Of a stretch of 64,000 nt of DNA, positions 10,494-21,985 are shown in pieces (positions within the stretch are counted from its first letter, which is position 1; each line of letters begins with the position of its first letter). The stretch spans positions 12,115,965-12,179,964 of the forward strand of contig NC_133292.1 in assembly GCF_005239225.2 (NCBI RefSeq), given 5' to 3'. A model generated the notes under the pieces. The model searched no databases. It was not told where the DNA came from and saw only the letters and a list, made by a program, of their open reading frames with translations. The position numbers and the translations under genes were made by a program. The DNA is from Populus alba (taxonomy: Eukaryota; Streptophyta; Magnoliopsida; Malpighiales; Salicaceae).

Positions 10494-13019
10494 AGCAAAG
10501 GAGTGGCACGGTCATTGATGCTTATTATCTGTTAATCTTGCTGGGAAATGAGTAGATGAACTACAAGAGAAGATGTCATCAGATGTGGGCTCAACAAGGA
10601 GATTCTATCTAGCTTACCCCATTATTATTTTGACAAATTTGATGCTGAGATGAAGCAGCTGGCAAGGAATAGTTCAATAGCTTTATTCTGCAGATATTAC
10701 ACGTCAGAATTGATCATGTAGAGGAGAGGTGTCAAGAAAAGAAAAATGGAAGAGATGAGCCTAGCTATCTAGCTATTTAATATTTTGTTCTGTTTCTGCT
10801 TTTCCAATTTTTTGTAGAAAAGTTTCTTTAACATACATATCGAGCATATCGTTTGATAACGTCACTTCATGTTCTTGTCATGAGGAAATAGATAATACAA
10901 ATGAAGCTTGAATGATTCTCATTACAATGGTCACATATCAGCAGTATATACCAAAAGTCAGATCTCAATAATTGATAAGTTTTTTATTATCTAATTAATA
11001 GATGAATCTAAATAAGTTGAAAATGGATCATAAACAGGATCACATGGACCTCAATACAACCAATGGAAGACAATATTATGAAGTACTATAATGCAAGTAT
11101 ATATATATATTTGAATGCCAAATCCATTGACTTCTCTAGCAATTCATTTAGGGTTCCCAGACAGAAAGGGATGGTGTGTGTGTATATATATATATCTCTT
11201 TCAGCTCTAACAATCATTTAATTAAAACTACTACTGATAGAACCGAACGTAGTCATCAAACAGATAGATAGATGAAGACCCTAAGCATGATTATAAGACC
11301 AAGTACATTAGACCTAGTAAAGGAGAAAAAAACTGATTAACAAATATTATTAAGCTTGTGATCATGCTTACAGTTAGAAGACATAATTTATTCTATACCT
11401 AGCTGCAAGTAATTTCAAGTGCTCAAGACACCCATTTGATCAAATATTATGGTGTTTGTGAAGCATGAAATATTGCCGCATTTGACTTCTCCATCAGAGT
11501 TAAATTGGAGATAGATGATTTGAGTAATGACTTCATGTCATGGTCCACCATTCTTTTGCACAGTGAAGTGCTTGTATGGCAGACAAGGAACATTTGCTCG
11601 GATTAGATATCCAATGAATTAAAAAACTACGAGAGAGTAGTTGATTAGCTAATTAAGCTGCCGTTCAAGCGGAGAAATGCACTGATAAGATCGTATAATA
11701 TTATCGGTTTAACAATATACTACCTGATGCATTTCTCCGCGTGAACGGCCGGCAGCTTAGCTAATCAACTTACTCTCTCATAGTTCTTTAATAAAGAATT
11801 AATCATGTACGTTAATGATTATTTAATCAAGTACTTTTGATGATCAAAGTAGCCTCATCCTCCTGGAAAGGGGCCGGAAGCTGACGTAGCAAAATGCAAC
11901 GGATGGAATTCTGATATAAATATATTCTGTCCATTATCTGTTCTTTTTTTTTTTTTGTTCTCTTTAGTATTCTATGAAATGGACATTTGAGGGGTGAACA
12001 TTGAAAAGAATCTAATGCTTGATCTGAAAATTCATGTTCTATTCAAGTGTTTTCTTCTAGTAAACTTGAGTTCTAGTGGTCATTCAGGAATTGCCAGCTT
12101 GTAGTCCAACTTTCAGGCGCAAAAGAAGCATTATTGCTAGACAATATGGGCGGCACATCTTGTGTTGGTTTCAGAATTATTTCATTTAATCATCTCTAAT
12201 ATTATCCTTCACTGCCATGAATGTGATCTTACCTGGGATGCTCCAGCTTTTGTAATTACAAAGCTGACAAATTTTTTATTGCTTCAAGTTGAGTATTGTA
12301 GTCATTAATTCCAATGAAGTTGCTGCCATGTGGTTTGCTGTATGTAACTTTGGTTTTTGTAGCCAATTCTTTATGCATTCACCTCTCTTTCGATTTATTA
12401 ACTTGTAAAGGGATGGAAACTAACCCTAAAAACCATTATTTCCCGTAAAGCTTCAGAGGAGAAAATTGCCAGAATCTGAAGATTTAGGGTAGCAATTTTA
12501 TGCCTTTAATAAGAGCTCTACTTCCTCGGTCATTTTTACAACGTTAAATTTCTCAAGTCCCCGAATAATTGATACGCGGCTGTAGGGAGCCTCAGAGTTC
12601 CCAGATTCCATGCAAGAGAGGCTAGTGTGGTCCTGCAGCTAGTTAGCTAGATTGGAAAGGCAGGGATATATATTAAACTCAAAAAATCATGTAGGATGGA
12701 TCGAGACATCACTGTATCTAAAAATCTGTGTGATTTTGAATTTAATTATATTCAAGACCTTAAGCAGAATCCTCTCCTTATCATCCTCCAAACAATTACA
12801 AGCCAACATTTCTCTTCTTCCTAGTACTTTCCAGTGAACAAATATTTCATCCAGTGCCAGCCCTACGAATCCTGTTTCTGCTCTTTTTTCTTTTTTATTT
12901 TTTTATGAAAGGTACATTACTGAAAAAGCTGATTTTACATGCAGTAGCCACCGTCGGCCACAAGTTGTCAGTTGGATCGCATTAATCTACAATACAGGGA
13001 GAGTTCCTATAGAATAAGA
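10494..13019. other. intergenic DNA, no gene seen
   Basis: No supported coding region. Short TA and GT/TA microsatellites lie at 11098-11111 and 11174-11196. The only clear structure is the long inverted repeat listed separately at 11618-11802. The frame 12652-12837 has no recognisable domain. Confidence 0.5.
11618..11802. repeat. long near-perfect inverted repeat (hairpin; MITE or MIR-like)
   Basis: The left arm (about 11620-11683) and right arm (about 11727-11795) are reverse complements over about 60 bases with roughly three mismatches and three small bulges. They enclose a loop of about 45 bases. The inner stem pairs GCGGAGAAATGCA (11669-11681) with TGCATTTCTCCGC (11728-11740). The outer stem pairs GAGAGAGTA with TACTCTCTC. 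GAATTAA occurs directly outside each arm (11616-11622 and 11796-11802), as expected of a target duplication. So it could be a foldback MITE, a small-RNA precursor, or both. I match it to no known miRNA. Confidence 0.75.
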
Positions 13020-13818
13020 GTTCTACTCATCCATTTCGCACCCGTATCCTATTGAATCAAATTATATTTAATATGACATTCAATTGTTTAGATATCATAC
13101 GAGTACTTGTAATGTCTTGATATCGGTATGCTTTTCAGAAACTCCATACTAACAAAGAGTAGTTAGTCTTTGTGCACGTTGTATCTGTATACCTACCTGG
13201 TGAGAGAGGTACCGGCATGTGCCGACTGATCCTTCCATAATGGTAACCCCTGAGTTTCATCTAATTTTTGAAATGTACTCCACCATCTTATGTTAATATG
13301 CTTAGTATGTATATTTATATTAAGATATGTACGACTTGCAAATTATTAATATCTAAGATGTATATTAGTTGTTATTCCCTCATTGAGTTAGTTGAACTCA
13401 CTCCATTTTAATATTATTTCAAGTTCTTAACTTCTAGCAGGCTATTTTTGAGTGAGAGTTCTTGTTACTTTGTTTGTTGGTATGTCTTATTTGCTTCTCT
13501 AAGGATTTCCTTTTAGTTTTGATTTGATATCTTAAATACTTCACTATTACACTATTTTATTTATGTTTGGATTTTAATAATGTAATAAGTATTATGAATT
13601 ATTTATTTTTTGTTTTATTTGAGGATAAGGAGTTTTGAAGTATCATTTGATTTTATTGTTTTGAAGAATATTATATTTTGAAAGATTATGAAGCACTGCA
13701 AAAATTTTACTTAATTTTTTCTTATGATATGTATGTTCGGAGGCTTAGTGTAGGTGGGGTATCCTTATGACTCCGCTTCTATGTTGCCGATCATGGACTC
13801 ATGATTCGGGTTGTGACA
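13020..13818 (+). mobile_element. gypsy LTR remnant (3' portion)
   Basis: From CATTTCGCACCCGTATCC onward this follows the 3' half of the LTRs at 14.9-15.8, 18.96-19.65 and 45.6-46.26 kb. Shared landmarks are the 'ACTAACAAAGAGTAGTTAG' block, the 'CTGGTGAGAGAGG' block near 13200, TGAGTTAGTTGAACTCA near 13385, and the terminus GATTCGGGTTGTGACA ending at 13818. The 5' half is missing. There is no internal coding region beside it. Confidence 0.78.
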
Positions 13819-15794
13819 GCTTTTATAAGACCCAAACTTTTGGCTCAAATTGAATCCCAACATAATTAACCTAGGTATATAAGGAAAAGTTGCAAGAGAA
13901 TTGTTTTTTTCTTTTTCCTTCTAATTCTTGTGGTTGTTGTGACCCTCCTTTAATCAAACTAAGGATTTCAATTTTTTATCTTAAGTTTTTGGGTTTAAGA
14001 AAGGTAAAAGTAGCAAGTAAGTGGTTCTCTCTCATGTTACTTTTGATTATGGTTTATTTATGGAAGAATCAAAGAAGAGATTAAGGTTTATAAAGATTTG
14101 AAGTTTATGTTGTTAACATTGATTCATGATTATTATGGGTTTAAGGTTAAGTGATTGATTTTGAGTGTGTTGTTAGAAATAAAGATTTGTGAATTGATTT
14201 GCTATGGGTTAAGAAATTTATTTTAAATTTGCTAGAAAATCTAGACAGAATGGTTTTGAGTTTAAGATAACCAAATTTTATTTTGGTAATTGATTTATGA
14301 AAATTATAGTTTAGTCCCTAAATTTTAAAATATTATAATTTGACCATTTAAATGTGTTTTGGAATTCTGGGCAGTGTCATGAATCTCAGTTTGATAATTG
14401 ATTTATGTAATTTTCAATTTAGTCTCTCTATTTTAGAGATTTATAATTTAGTCTCTGAGCTTTGAAAAAATTACAATTTGTCCTTGGAACATAAATTGAG
14501 ATTCTGGATAAAATTGAGGATTGATTATGAGTGAAATTTTAGTATTGTTATGTATTTCCGACATTTACAGTTTGGTCATCCAATTTTAGTAAAATTATGT
14601 TTTGGTCTTTTATTTCTAAAAATTATCATTTTAGTTCCTAAACTTAGAAGACTAAACTTAGTTTTATTTTATGCATTGGAGTCTTTTATTTTTGTCGTTT
14701 TAAATTATTTTTTTTAGTATATTCTATATATTCGTTGTAGGTACTTTTAGTGATCTTCAATAGGAGTTTGAGGTCTTTCATCGATTTTTTTTAACTTCTA
14801 TATTTTTCAAGTGAGTGAAATAATCTTTAATATGCATGTAATATAAATAATACATGCATGTTGATTATATAATGAGTACAATTGATTAATTCTTGAATAT
14901 TTATACATGTTTTATTATCCGAGTACTCATCTATTCTTGAATTTTGCACTCGTATTATGTTGTACTAAATTCTATTCGATATGATATACATTGCTTTGAT
15001 AATTATACGAATATCTATTGTGTCTTGATATAGGACTTGTTAGTAACTTCATGCTAATGAAGAGTAATTAGTTTATGTGTATATACTATTCTATATACCT
15101 AGCTGGTGAGAGAGGCACCAGCCTGTGACGACCGATCCTTCCATGATGGTCACCTAGCTTGGGGTACCATTTAGTCACTTTTGAGGTGTCATTTAGTCAC
15201 CTTTGGGTGTCATCTGATCTGTAACATGTTTTTTGGTATGTCCGTTATGAAGCTTAGCATAAATGGAATGTCCTTACGACACCGCTCCTCTATTGCCGAT
15301 CATAGACCTGAAATTCCGGTCATGACAGTTTCATTCCTTATAAATAACTAAAATATATATTAAATGTTATTTTCTTGTTGAGTTTGTTGAACTCACCTCT
15401 TTATTTTAATATTATTTTAGGTTTTTAGCTTTTATTAATAGGTTGAACTTTGATTGAGAGTGCCTGCTACTTTGTTTGCTGGTATGCATTACTGGCTTTT
15501 GCGAGGCTTTTCTTATTCTTTGTGGTTTGATACCTTAGACAATCCACTATTACGCTGTTTTCATTCAAGTTTAGATTTTTATTTCAAATATTAGATTTTA
15601 TTTAATATAATAAGTATTTTGAATTATGAATTGTTTTATTGATTTTGAGGGATATTTAAAACATTACAAAATAATGCGTTAATTTTATATAATTTATTTT
15701 ATGATATGTATATTTTGAGACTTAGTATAAATATGATGTTCTAACCATGCTGCTACTGCATTGCTGGTCATGACTTAAATTCGATTCATGACAG
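13819..15794 (+). mobile_element. gypsy LTR remnants, nested or tandem
   Basis: 13819-15332 looks like a nearly complete LTR: TATATAAGG near 13877, repeated TTTAGTCCC / ACAATTTG blocks at 14300-14640, the CTGGTGAGAGAGGCACCAG block near 15100 and the terminus CCGGTCATGACA near 15327. It is followed at once by a second 3' portion (15333-15794) repeating the TTGAACTCACC and TACTTTGTTTG landmarks and ending TTCATGACAGG. Two copies have therefore been joined or nested. The second abuts, and has removed the end of, the NLP pseudogene that begins at about 15795. Confidence 0.72.
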
Positions 15795-17450
15795 GAGATC
15801 TTGATTTTGTTTCTTTGAGAGAATCTGTGTATCTCGTTGCACTCCTCAAGGTCACTATCACAGGTCAAACGAACCCAATCCCCATTATCATCCATATACT
15901 TGAGACCAATATCCGTGAAATCATATATCTCAAAACGCTTACCAATCTCTTGTTGCAAGTCCCTTAAACCCCACTTTGGTTGCAGGCCTAACCTAACCTG
16001 TTCTACTCCATAAATGGCTTTGACTCCGTAGACAGCTCCTCGTAAACTCTGGCCAAAACGTGGAGGACATTCTAGCTCACTTAGATGAATATGATCACTG
16101 ACTGTCCTTGTTTTGTGAATTTTGTGATCTTACAAGAAAGTCTGGATCTCCATGGTTATTCAATGAATGAAATTCTGCTAAGTCACTACTGCAAGTCCTC
16201 TTTAAAATCCCATTCGACGTTTCTGCAAGTAAAGCGCCATTTCCATTGCTTGAGACAGCTAGAGTGGTGGCATCATGCTGTTGTGCTCGAGCAGAAGAGC
16301 AGTTACTTGAGCAAGAGCTCCTACTACACGGAGAGGAATGGGATTTTGAGGCAGTGCCAGAAGGGCTATAATCATCAGGTGGAGAGTCTAAGTGCTTTGA
16401 CTTGTCGCTCCTCCTCAATGATGAATAAGAAGCATGACTTGAAAGTTTTGGAGAGCTCAGTTCTGGGAAGGCTGGATAGAAAGATTCAATTTGAACGGCA
16501 CCCTTTGCACCTTGGACTTTGTCGATCTCCTGCTGGAGTTTTGGTAAGGAATGGCCAACCTTCTTGATCCTTCGAGAAGGCTATCGTTTGATACCGTGTT
16601 GTCTGTATATTCATTTCAGAGTAGTAGAGCAAACTACAATTAGTATCAAAGAACTATTTCAATTTAATAGCTTAAGCTATTAAGTGAGGTTTTAAGATAT
16701 GATTTATATTATTTTCTAACACACCTTCTCAAATGAAAGCTCTTTGAGTTTAAAACTTGCACATGTTCACATTACCTTATACTTGATTTTATCAAATAAA
16801 TAGAAATGATGAGATTCGAACTTGTAACCGTTTAATCATCAAGGCTCTAATACCATATCAAAGAACCATCTCAAACTAATAGCTTAAGCTGTTAAGTGAG
16901 GTTTTAAGATATGATTTATATTATTGTCTAACAATTAGAACAAATTGTGTGAGAACGCCATGGATTAATTAGCTAACATATGATATTTGAAGAACAAACA
17001 GAATTGATGATAAGGGTTTTGGAGGATCATATCAAGTTGGTCTGCAGCAAATGTTTGTCTGTGCAATGGTAATCCACAATTGTGATCTTGGTTATGAATG
17101 CTAAAATTTCACAAACCTTGAGTCTAGTGTCTTTAAAATGTCTAGTATCTACGTACCTCGGCACCGGGAGAGCAGAAGTCTTCAGAACTTCTTAGATCAA
17201 CAGCCTGCAAATCAACATGCATATAAAGACCAAAAAACGAGGAAAGTTCTCTGCTTATTTCACAGGCTTGAAGAAATTCATTGATAGCCATTGTTACTTT
17301 TGAAAGGCATTTCGATCATTAAAAAATCTGAAAGTTAAATGCAAGTCGAGGAATATGAAATGAAAGAAACATGAAGCCTATATGCAACTAACATAAAATA
17401 ATATAACAACAGTCTCATTGATAGCTAATTGAAACCTTTTTTACTTTTTT
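15795..17450 (-). pseudogene. NIN-like protein (NLP) type 1 pseudogene, unit X
   Basis: Closely similar to the intact gene at 29753-33190. The exon 4 equivalent (about 15795-16635) keeps the PB1 core (LKYMDDNGDWVRLTCDSDLE) and the Ser/Cys-rich linker but is frame-broken, and a gypsy LTR has replaced about the last 16 codons. The exon 2 equivalent is at 17157-17204 (AVDLRSSEDFCSPGAE). A deletion of about 1.08 kb, with its junction near 17073, has removed all of exon 3 (second regulatory half plus N-terminal half of RWP-RK). Exon 1 is also gone. A 290-bp TRIM sits in the intron at 16644-16933. It cannot encode a DNA-binding NLP. Confidence 0.88.
16644..16933 (-). mobile_element. 290-bp TRIM-like LTR retroelement
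   Basis: Two 78-base direct repeats (16644-16721 and 16856-16933) start TGTTAGA and end TTTGATA on the minus strand. Directly inside the 5' one is a tRNA-Met-type primer site, TGGTATTAGAGCC (plus 16843-16855). The element is flanked by the 5-base duplication ATTAG (16639-16643 and 16934-16938). The paralogous introns at 30640 and 47300 kb read straight through (GCAATTAGAACAAATTG), giving the empty site. It has no coding capacity. Terminal repeats this short put it at the small end of the TRIM class. Confidence 0.88.
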
Positions 17451-17929
17451 TTTTTAATAAGCAATACATATTAGCCAAATGAGGCTGAGAGTCCAAAAGG
17501 AAGCTTACATGGTCAGAGCAGCAACGGCCATGCAAAACCTGTTTACAATAGTATCATTCGTTGTACTTAGCTGGGTAAATCATGCATGCATTAGCAAGAA
17601 TCTATAACATTTTACAGATTCCATACAAAAGAGTTTACTTCTTCATAGGCATGTGAGGAAAAATCTACTCCAAAAATAGAAATCAATAAAGGGGGAGCTC
17701 ACTTAGCAATATTTTTGTAATAATAATAATAAAAATCTTGTTTCCTCATTGGTCAAATTTTTTTTTTAATAATCAATAAAATATATAACAAATAAGATAG
17801 TTCTAGTGCCAATAAAGGTCTGGCAAACTAGAATTAAAAGTTATAGAAACAGATATGAACAAACATGAAAAAAATAAAAAAAGAGAACAAAAACAACAAC
17901 AAAAGATGAAAAGATACAACCAAAGAGAA
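17451..17929. other. array spacer, no gene
   Basis: Includes poly-T/A runs and a segment (17520-17720: ACAATAGTATC, ACAGATTCCATACAAAAGAG, AAATAGAAATCAATAA) that recurs at 40045-40215 and 50465-50640. It is thus part of the repeated NLP unit, not a gene. Confidence 0.65.
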
Positions 17930-19652
17930 AAGTCCAAGACTTATTAGACCAACTTAACTAACATTCTATCCTCATAAAAGTCTAAAGACCCATGTTCCTG
18001 GCCTATCAAACCTAAGTCTAAAATTCAGCCCAGACCAAATTCAAACTAACCTAGATATTTAAAGAGAAGGTTACAAAATAAATTGCATTTCCTTTTCTTT
18101 TTTTCTTTCCCTTTATAGTGACTTTTCTCTCTATACCAAAGAATTTAGTTCCAAACTTAAGTTTTGGTTTTAAGAAGGGTTGAAAAGGCAAGTAAATGAT
18201 TTCCTCTTTTGTTATTTTCTATTTGGAATTTGATTATGGAAGGATTAAAGAAGTGTTTAGGGTTTTTATATTAATTTTGTGATTGAATGATGTAAGGGAT
18301 TTAATTGAAGTATTAGGGTGTTAGTTACCTTAAAACAAACTGATTAAATGACTAGAGTTATGTGTTCTTGAAGATTAGATTGTTTGTTTTGGGATATGAA
18401 GATTTAAAGAACTAACATATCAGGATTCCAAAAATCCTGATCATTCGGTCGACTGGTTAGTTTGAATTGGCCAGCTAGTTGGCTTATGCTACCAGTCGAC
18501 TGGTTGGTCTAAATCGACCGACTAGTTGGCTTGATGTGGCGGTCAACTGGTTGGACATTTTGGTTGACTAGTTGACCCAGCAGTAGAGGTAAATTGGGTT
18601 TGTTAGGTTTGATTAGTTTAGGTTATGTTCATGATCGATCGGGTGAATCAATTTTGCTTTATAATTACATTTTGGTATCTAAGCTTAGAGTTTCAATCTC
18701 TTATATTATTTTTCTTCGAGTTGTTTTTAAGTGTTTTTCATAGTTGTTATAAGTTTTGCTAATATTTCTTTTAATGATCTTCAGTATTTTCTGGTTCTAC
18801 ATCCATTTGTTTTTTACTTTTGTTTTCCTAGTGAGTGAGATAATTTTTAATATGTGTGTAATACAAATGATATACATATTTTGATTATATTATGAGTACA
18901 GTTGATAAAATCTTGAATATCTATATATGTTGCTTTATTTTCTGAGTACTCATCTATTCTTGATTTCACACTCACATTTTGTTGAATTAAACTCTAATCG
19001 ATATAACTTTCATTTTCTTTGATAATTAAGTGAGTATTTATTATGTCTTGATATTGGATTTGTCAATAACTCTATACTAACGGAGCATAATTAGTCTATG
19101 TACACATAGTATTCTGTAAACCTAGCTAGTTAGAAAGGCATTAGTCTATGGCGACTAATTCTCCCATATATAGTGATTGGGGCCTCAAACCTCATTTGAT
19201 TGTCCTTATACTTATAAATAGCCAATATGTATATTAAATGTTATTCCCTCACTGAATTGGCTGGATTCACCCTTTCATTTTAATATTATTTTAGGTTTTC
19301 AACTTCCATTAGCAGGTTGACCTTTGATTGAGAGTTTCTGCTACTTTGTTTATTGGTATGTCTTGCTTGCTTCCACAAGGCTTTTCTTATTCTTTGTGAT
19401 TTGATGTCTTAGACACTCTACTGTTACGATGTTTTCATTCAAATTTAGATTATTATTTCAAAGTTTGGATTTTATGTAATGTAACATGTATTATGAACCC
19501 GACATTTTAGAAGTTTATGAAATGCTATGTACTTTTATATAATTTGTTTTATGACATGTATGTTATGTTATGAGGCTTAGCGTAGATGTTATGTTTTTAG
19601 AATATTATTCTTGCGTTGCTAGTTATCGACCGGGATTTTATTCATGACATCC
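17930..19652 (+). mobile_element. gypsy solo LTR
   Basis: Shows the same series of landmarks as the other LTRs: a pyrimidine-rich leader near 18100, the block with TACTAACGGAGCATAATTAG near 19075, the CTAGCTAGTTAGAAAGGC block near 19120, TTGGCTGGATTCACC near 19256, and the terminus TTATTCATGACA near 19648. No primer site or gag-pol adjoins it, so it is a solo LTR or remnant. I could not find a convincing target duplication, so the left end is approximate. Confidence 0.68.
18440..18590 (+). repeat. GTCGACTGGTT-type short tandem repeats inside LTR
   Basis: About four or five imperfect units of 33-36 bases built on GGTCGACTGGTTGGT alternating with GACCGACTAGTTGGC. They are absent from the corresponding part of the sister LTRs (14.3-14.6 and 44.6-45.0 kb), so they seem to have expanded locally. 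Confidence 0.6.
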
Positions 19653-20600
19653 CATGTAAGCGTAGTAATTAATCAAATGCTGATCCTTATATTTTATTCT
19701 TAATTTCAGTGTTGGTACAGATCGTTGTACATCTCTTTCCTTCTCCTTAATTTATGGCTTTATACTAAAAGATGAGGTCTAAGAATATTTTTATAATTGA
19801 TACAATAAACAAACAAGAAGGTGTCCACATTCAATTCCCCGAGTACTTACATGTTAAACTATACCGTACCGATCAACTAATCAACTGGAGGAGGACCACT
19901 TGCATATAAATACCTAAATAGCTTATAATCAGATTCAACTGACATGACCTAATTAACTAGATCCAAGGCAAAACCACTTCCATATATTATTAGTTTATCT
20001 GCAAAATCACTGACTGACAACTACATATCGTCTTCTGCAGGTCTGCCCCTTGTTTTTGTAGACCCACTAGCTCGATGCCTGATCTCTCCTTTTCATATCA
20101 AAGAGTAACTATTTGAGCTACTTAGGCCATGAAACCCCATTAGATTCCAAGTTCAATGGTGATGTGAGATTCCACAGCAGTCGTGTAAATTCAAAAAATA
20201 TTATTGTTGGGAAAGATTTGGGACACCAAAACCATTAATTTTTATGTTAAAAGAATTCGTATTAGGAGGGGATTAATATTAGGTGTATTTTGTTACCCTG
20301 AAAACACCTAGAAAAATATATTTGGGTTCGGGAAGATTTTTTATTTCAGGTTTTGGGCCTTTTATGTTTTTTAAAGGTATTGATTGATTTAATAAGATTT
20401 CTAGAATATTTACTGGGTATTGTTTTGAGTAAATTATGGGCTGAAAAAGTGTTTTTGAATTAAAAAAATCCTTTTTTCAGACTAGTTTCTGAGATTTCTA
20501 TAACCAACGCAATTGAGAAGCGGATACTGGAGGAATAACATTTTACAGATTCCATGCAAAAGAGTCTACTTCTTCATAGGCATGTGAGGAATAACCTACT
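19653..20600. other. array spacer, no gene
   Basis: Matches the spacers at 40.38-40.62 and 50.88-51.06 kb (GTCCACATTCAATTCCCCG and GAGGAGGACCACTT blocks) and the 52.41-52.70 kb segment (TTTTTATGTTAAA and TTAATATTAGGTGT blocks at 20230-20290). This supports a repeated unit containing NLP copy, spacer and second NLP copy. Confidence 0.65.
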
Positions 20601-21745
20601 CTAAAAATAGAAATCAATAACAAAAGTGGATACATTTAATATCAAATTAAAAATGAATTTTATTTATTTTTAAAGTTAACTTTGTTGAAAATTATTCTCC
20701 AACAACAAAAGTATATTAACTTGTTTAAAACAAATTTAATGTCATTGGAAAAATTGATTGACATGTTTAATAAACCTAAAAACTCTCAATCCCACAATAA
20801 AAAAATTCAAGATTTTCTTGAAAGGTGAAAAATGCATCCTTTAAATTAAAGTTAAGTTATGGAAATCTTGAAAGATTATTTGAAAGAATCGTTTGTGACA
20901 AGCATTTTAATTTTAAGAATAAAGGGTCTAAACCTTAAACTCTCTCTAAAACATCCTCCAATAACTACTTAAACAGTCTATCCCTCACCTTGATCGTAAA
21001 GGAAAAAGGAATCGTTGATAAATAAAAAAAATAAAAGACTGAAAGGAAAATTAAAAGTAAAAATTCAAAAAGCATAATAGCTTGAAAATTCTTCATTGTC
21101 CAAGATAAAAGAGGTAAACCAGTAATCTCAACCCAGGAAAAGTAGTTAATAGCCATTTCCAAAGCACTCCAAGGAGCTTGAGAAGCAGCTGGTACTTGAA
21201 CAAGAACTCTTGCTGCCAGAAATGCTAGTCTCAGGTGCGGAGTTTGAGTGCTTCAAATTGTCAATCATCTTGAATGATGAAGAACGAGATTGACATGAAA
21301 ATTTTGGAGAGCTTTTTCGAGAGAAGGCAGAATAGAAAGATTAAATATGAAAGGAATCCTTAGCATCTAGGATTGATTCGATGACCTTTTGGAGATTTCT
21401 TAAAGAGTGGTCAACGCCTTCTTGATCTTTTGAGAAGGCTATCGTATGATGCCTTGTTGTCTGCATATCCTTTTGAGAGTCGTAGGTAGGCTGACATTAG
21501 AACAAACAGTGTAAGCACCCTGTTGTCTATATAGCTGAATTAACCCTAACACTCACAGCAGGAACTGATCACTGAAGACAGCAAACATAGACGGACGAAC
21601 AAATGAAACAGTGTATTTATTATATTACGCTCCAAAGAGAAAAGGTCCGAGTCCTCAAGTCCATGGGATTAAAGCTTGATTTGTTGTTGTGACTTTGTAA
21701 AAAGAAAAACAGCCCCATCAGCCTCTGGTTACTGGCACGCATTCA
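20601..21745 (-). pseudogene. NLP type 2 fragment, unit X
   Basis: Only pieces of one NLP exon remain: the Ser/Cys linker (CTTGAACAAGAACTCTTGCT near 21195) and the C-terminal half of RWP-RK with the upstream acceptor (21414-21500). It matches 43215-43990 closely, but carries about 330 bases (20755-21090) that the other copy lacks. There is no start, GAF-like part or PB1. The right end is cut by the L1 insertion at 21761, and the sequence resumes at 29456. Confidence 0.78.
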
Positions 21746-21760
21746 GTGCTACGTCTAGTT
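21746..21760. repeat. L1 target-site duplication, left
   Basis: GTGCTACGTCTAGTT, identical to 29456-29470. The final TT merges with the poly-T tail, so the length is 13-15 bases. Confidence 0.93.
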
Positions 21761-21985
21761 TTTTTTTGAAAGAAGCTGTTATTATTAAGAAAAGCAAAAT
21801 TGTGCAATGCAATTATTACACAGAGAAAAAGTTTGCTGAATTAGCTAGCAAACCTATATAACATAAACCCTACAAACTCAATAAAACCTTCCACCATCTG
21901 TTTCCTGCATAGGAGCCAAAAAAATGCCTCAATCAACATAATCTGCATTGTATTAAACAAAGTAACGATAAATTATCTATGGGGG

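Noticed and set aside
11728..11750. Resemblance of the hairpin arm to miR530 (TGCATTT start)
   Set aside because: Only the first seven bases agree; the remainder is unrelated, so it is not called miR530.
16085..16567. 160-codon plus-strand frame
   Set aside because: Lies antisense to the Ser/Cys linker of an NLP pseudogene; the same antisense frames appear opposite the other NLP copies (30235-30437, 46912-47094).
18440..18590. CRISPR-like spaced repeats
   Set aside because: Plant nuclear DNA, units are degenerate and contiguous without unique spacers; it lies inside an LTR.
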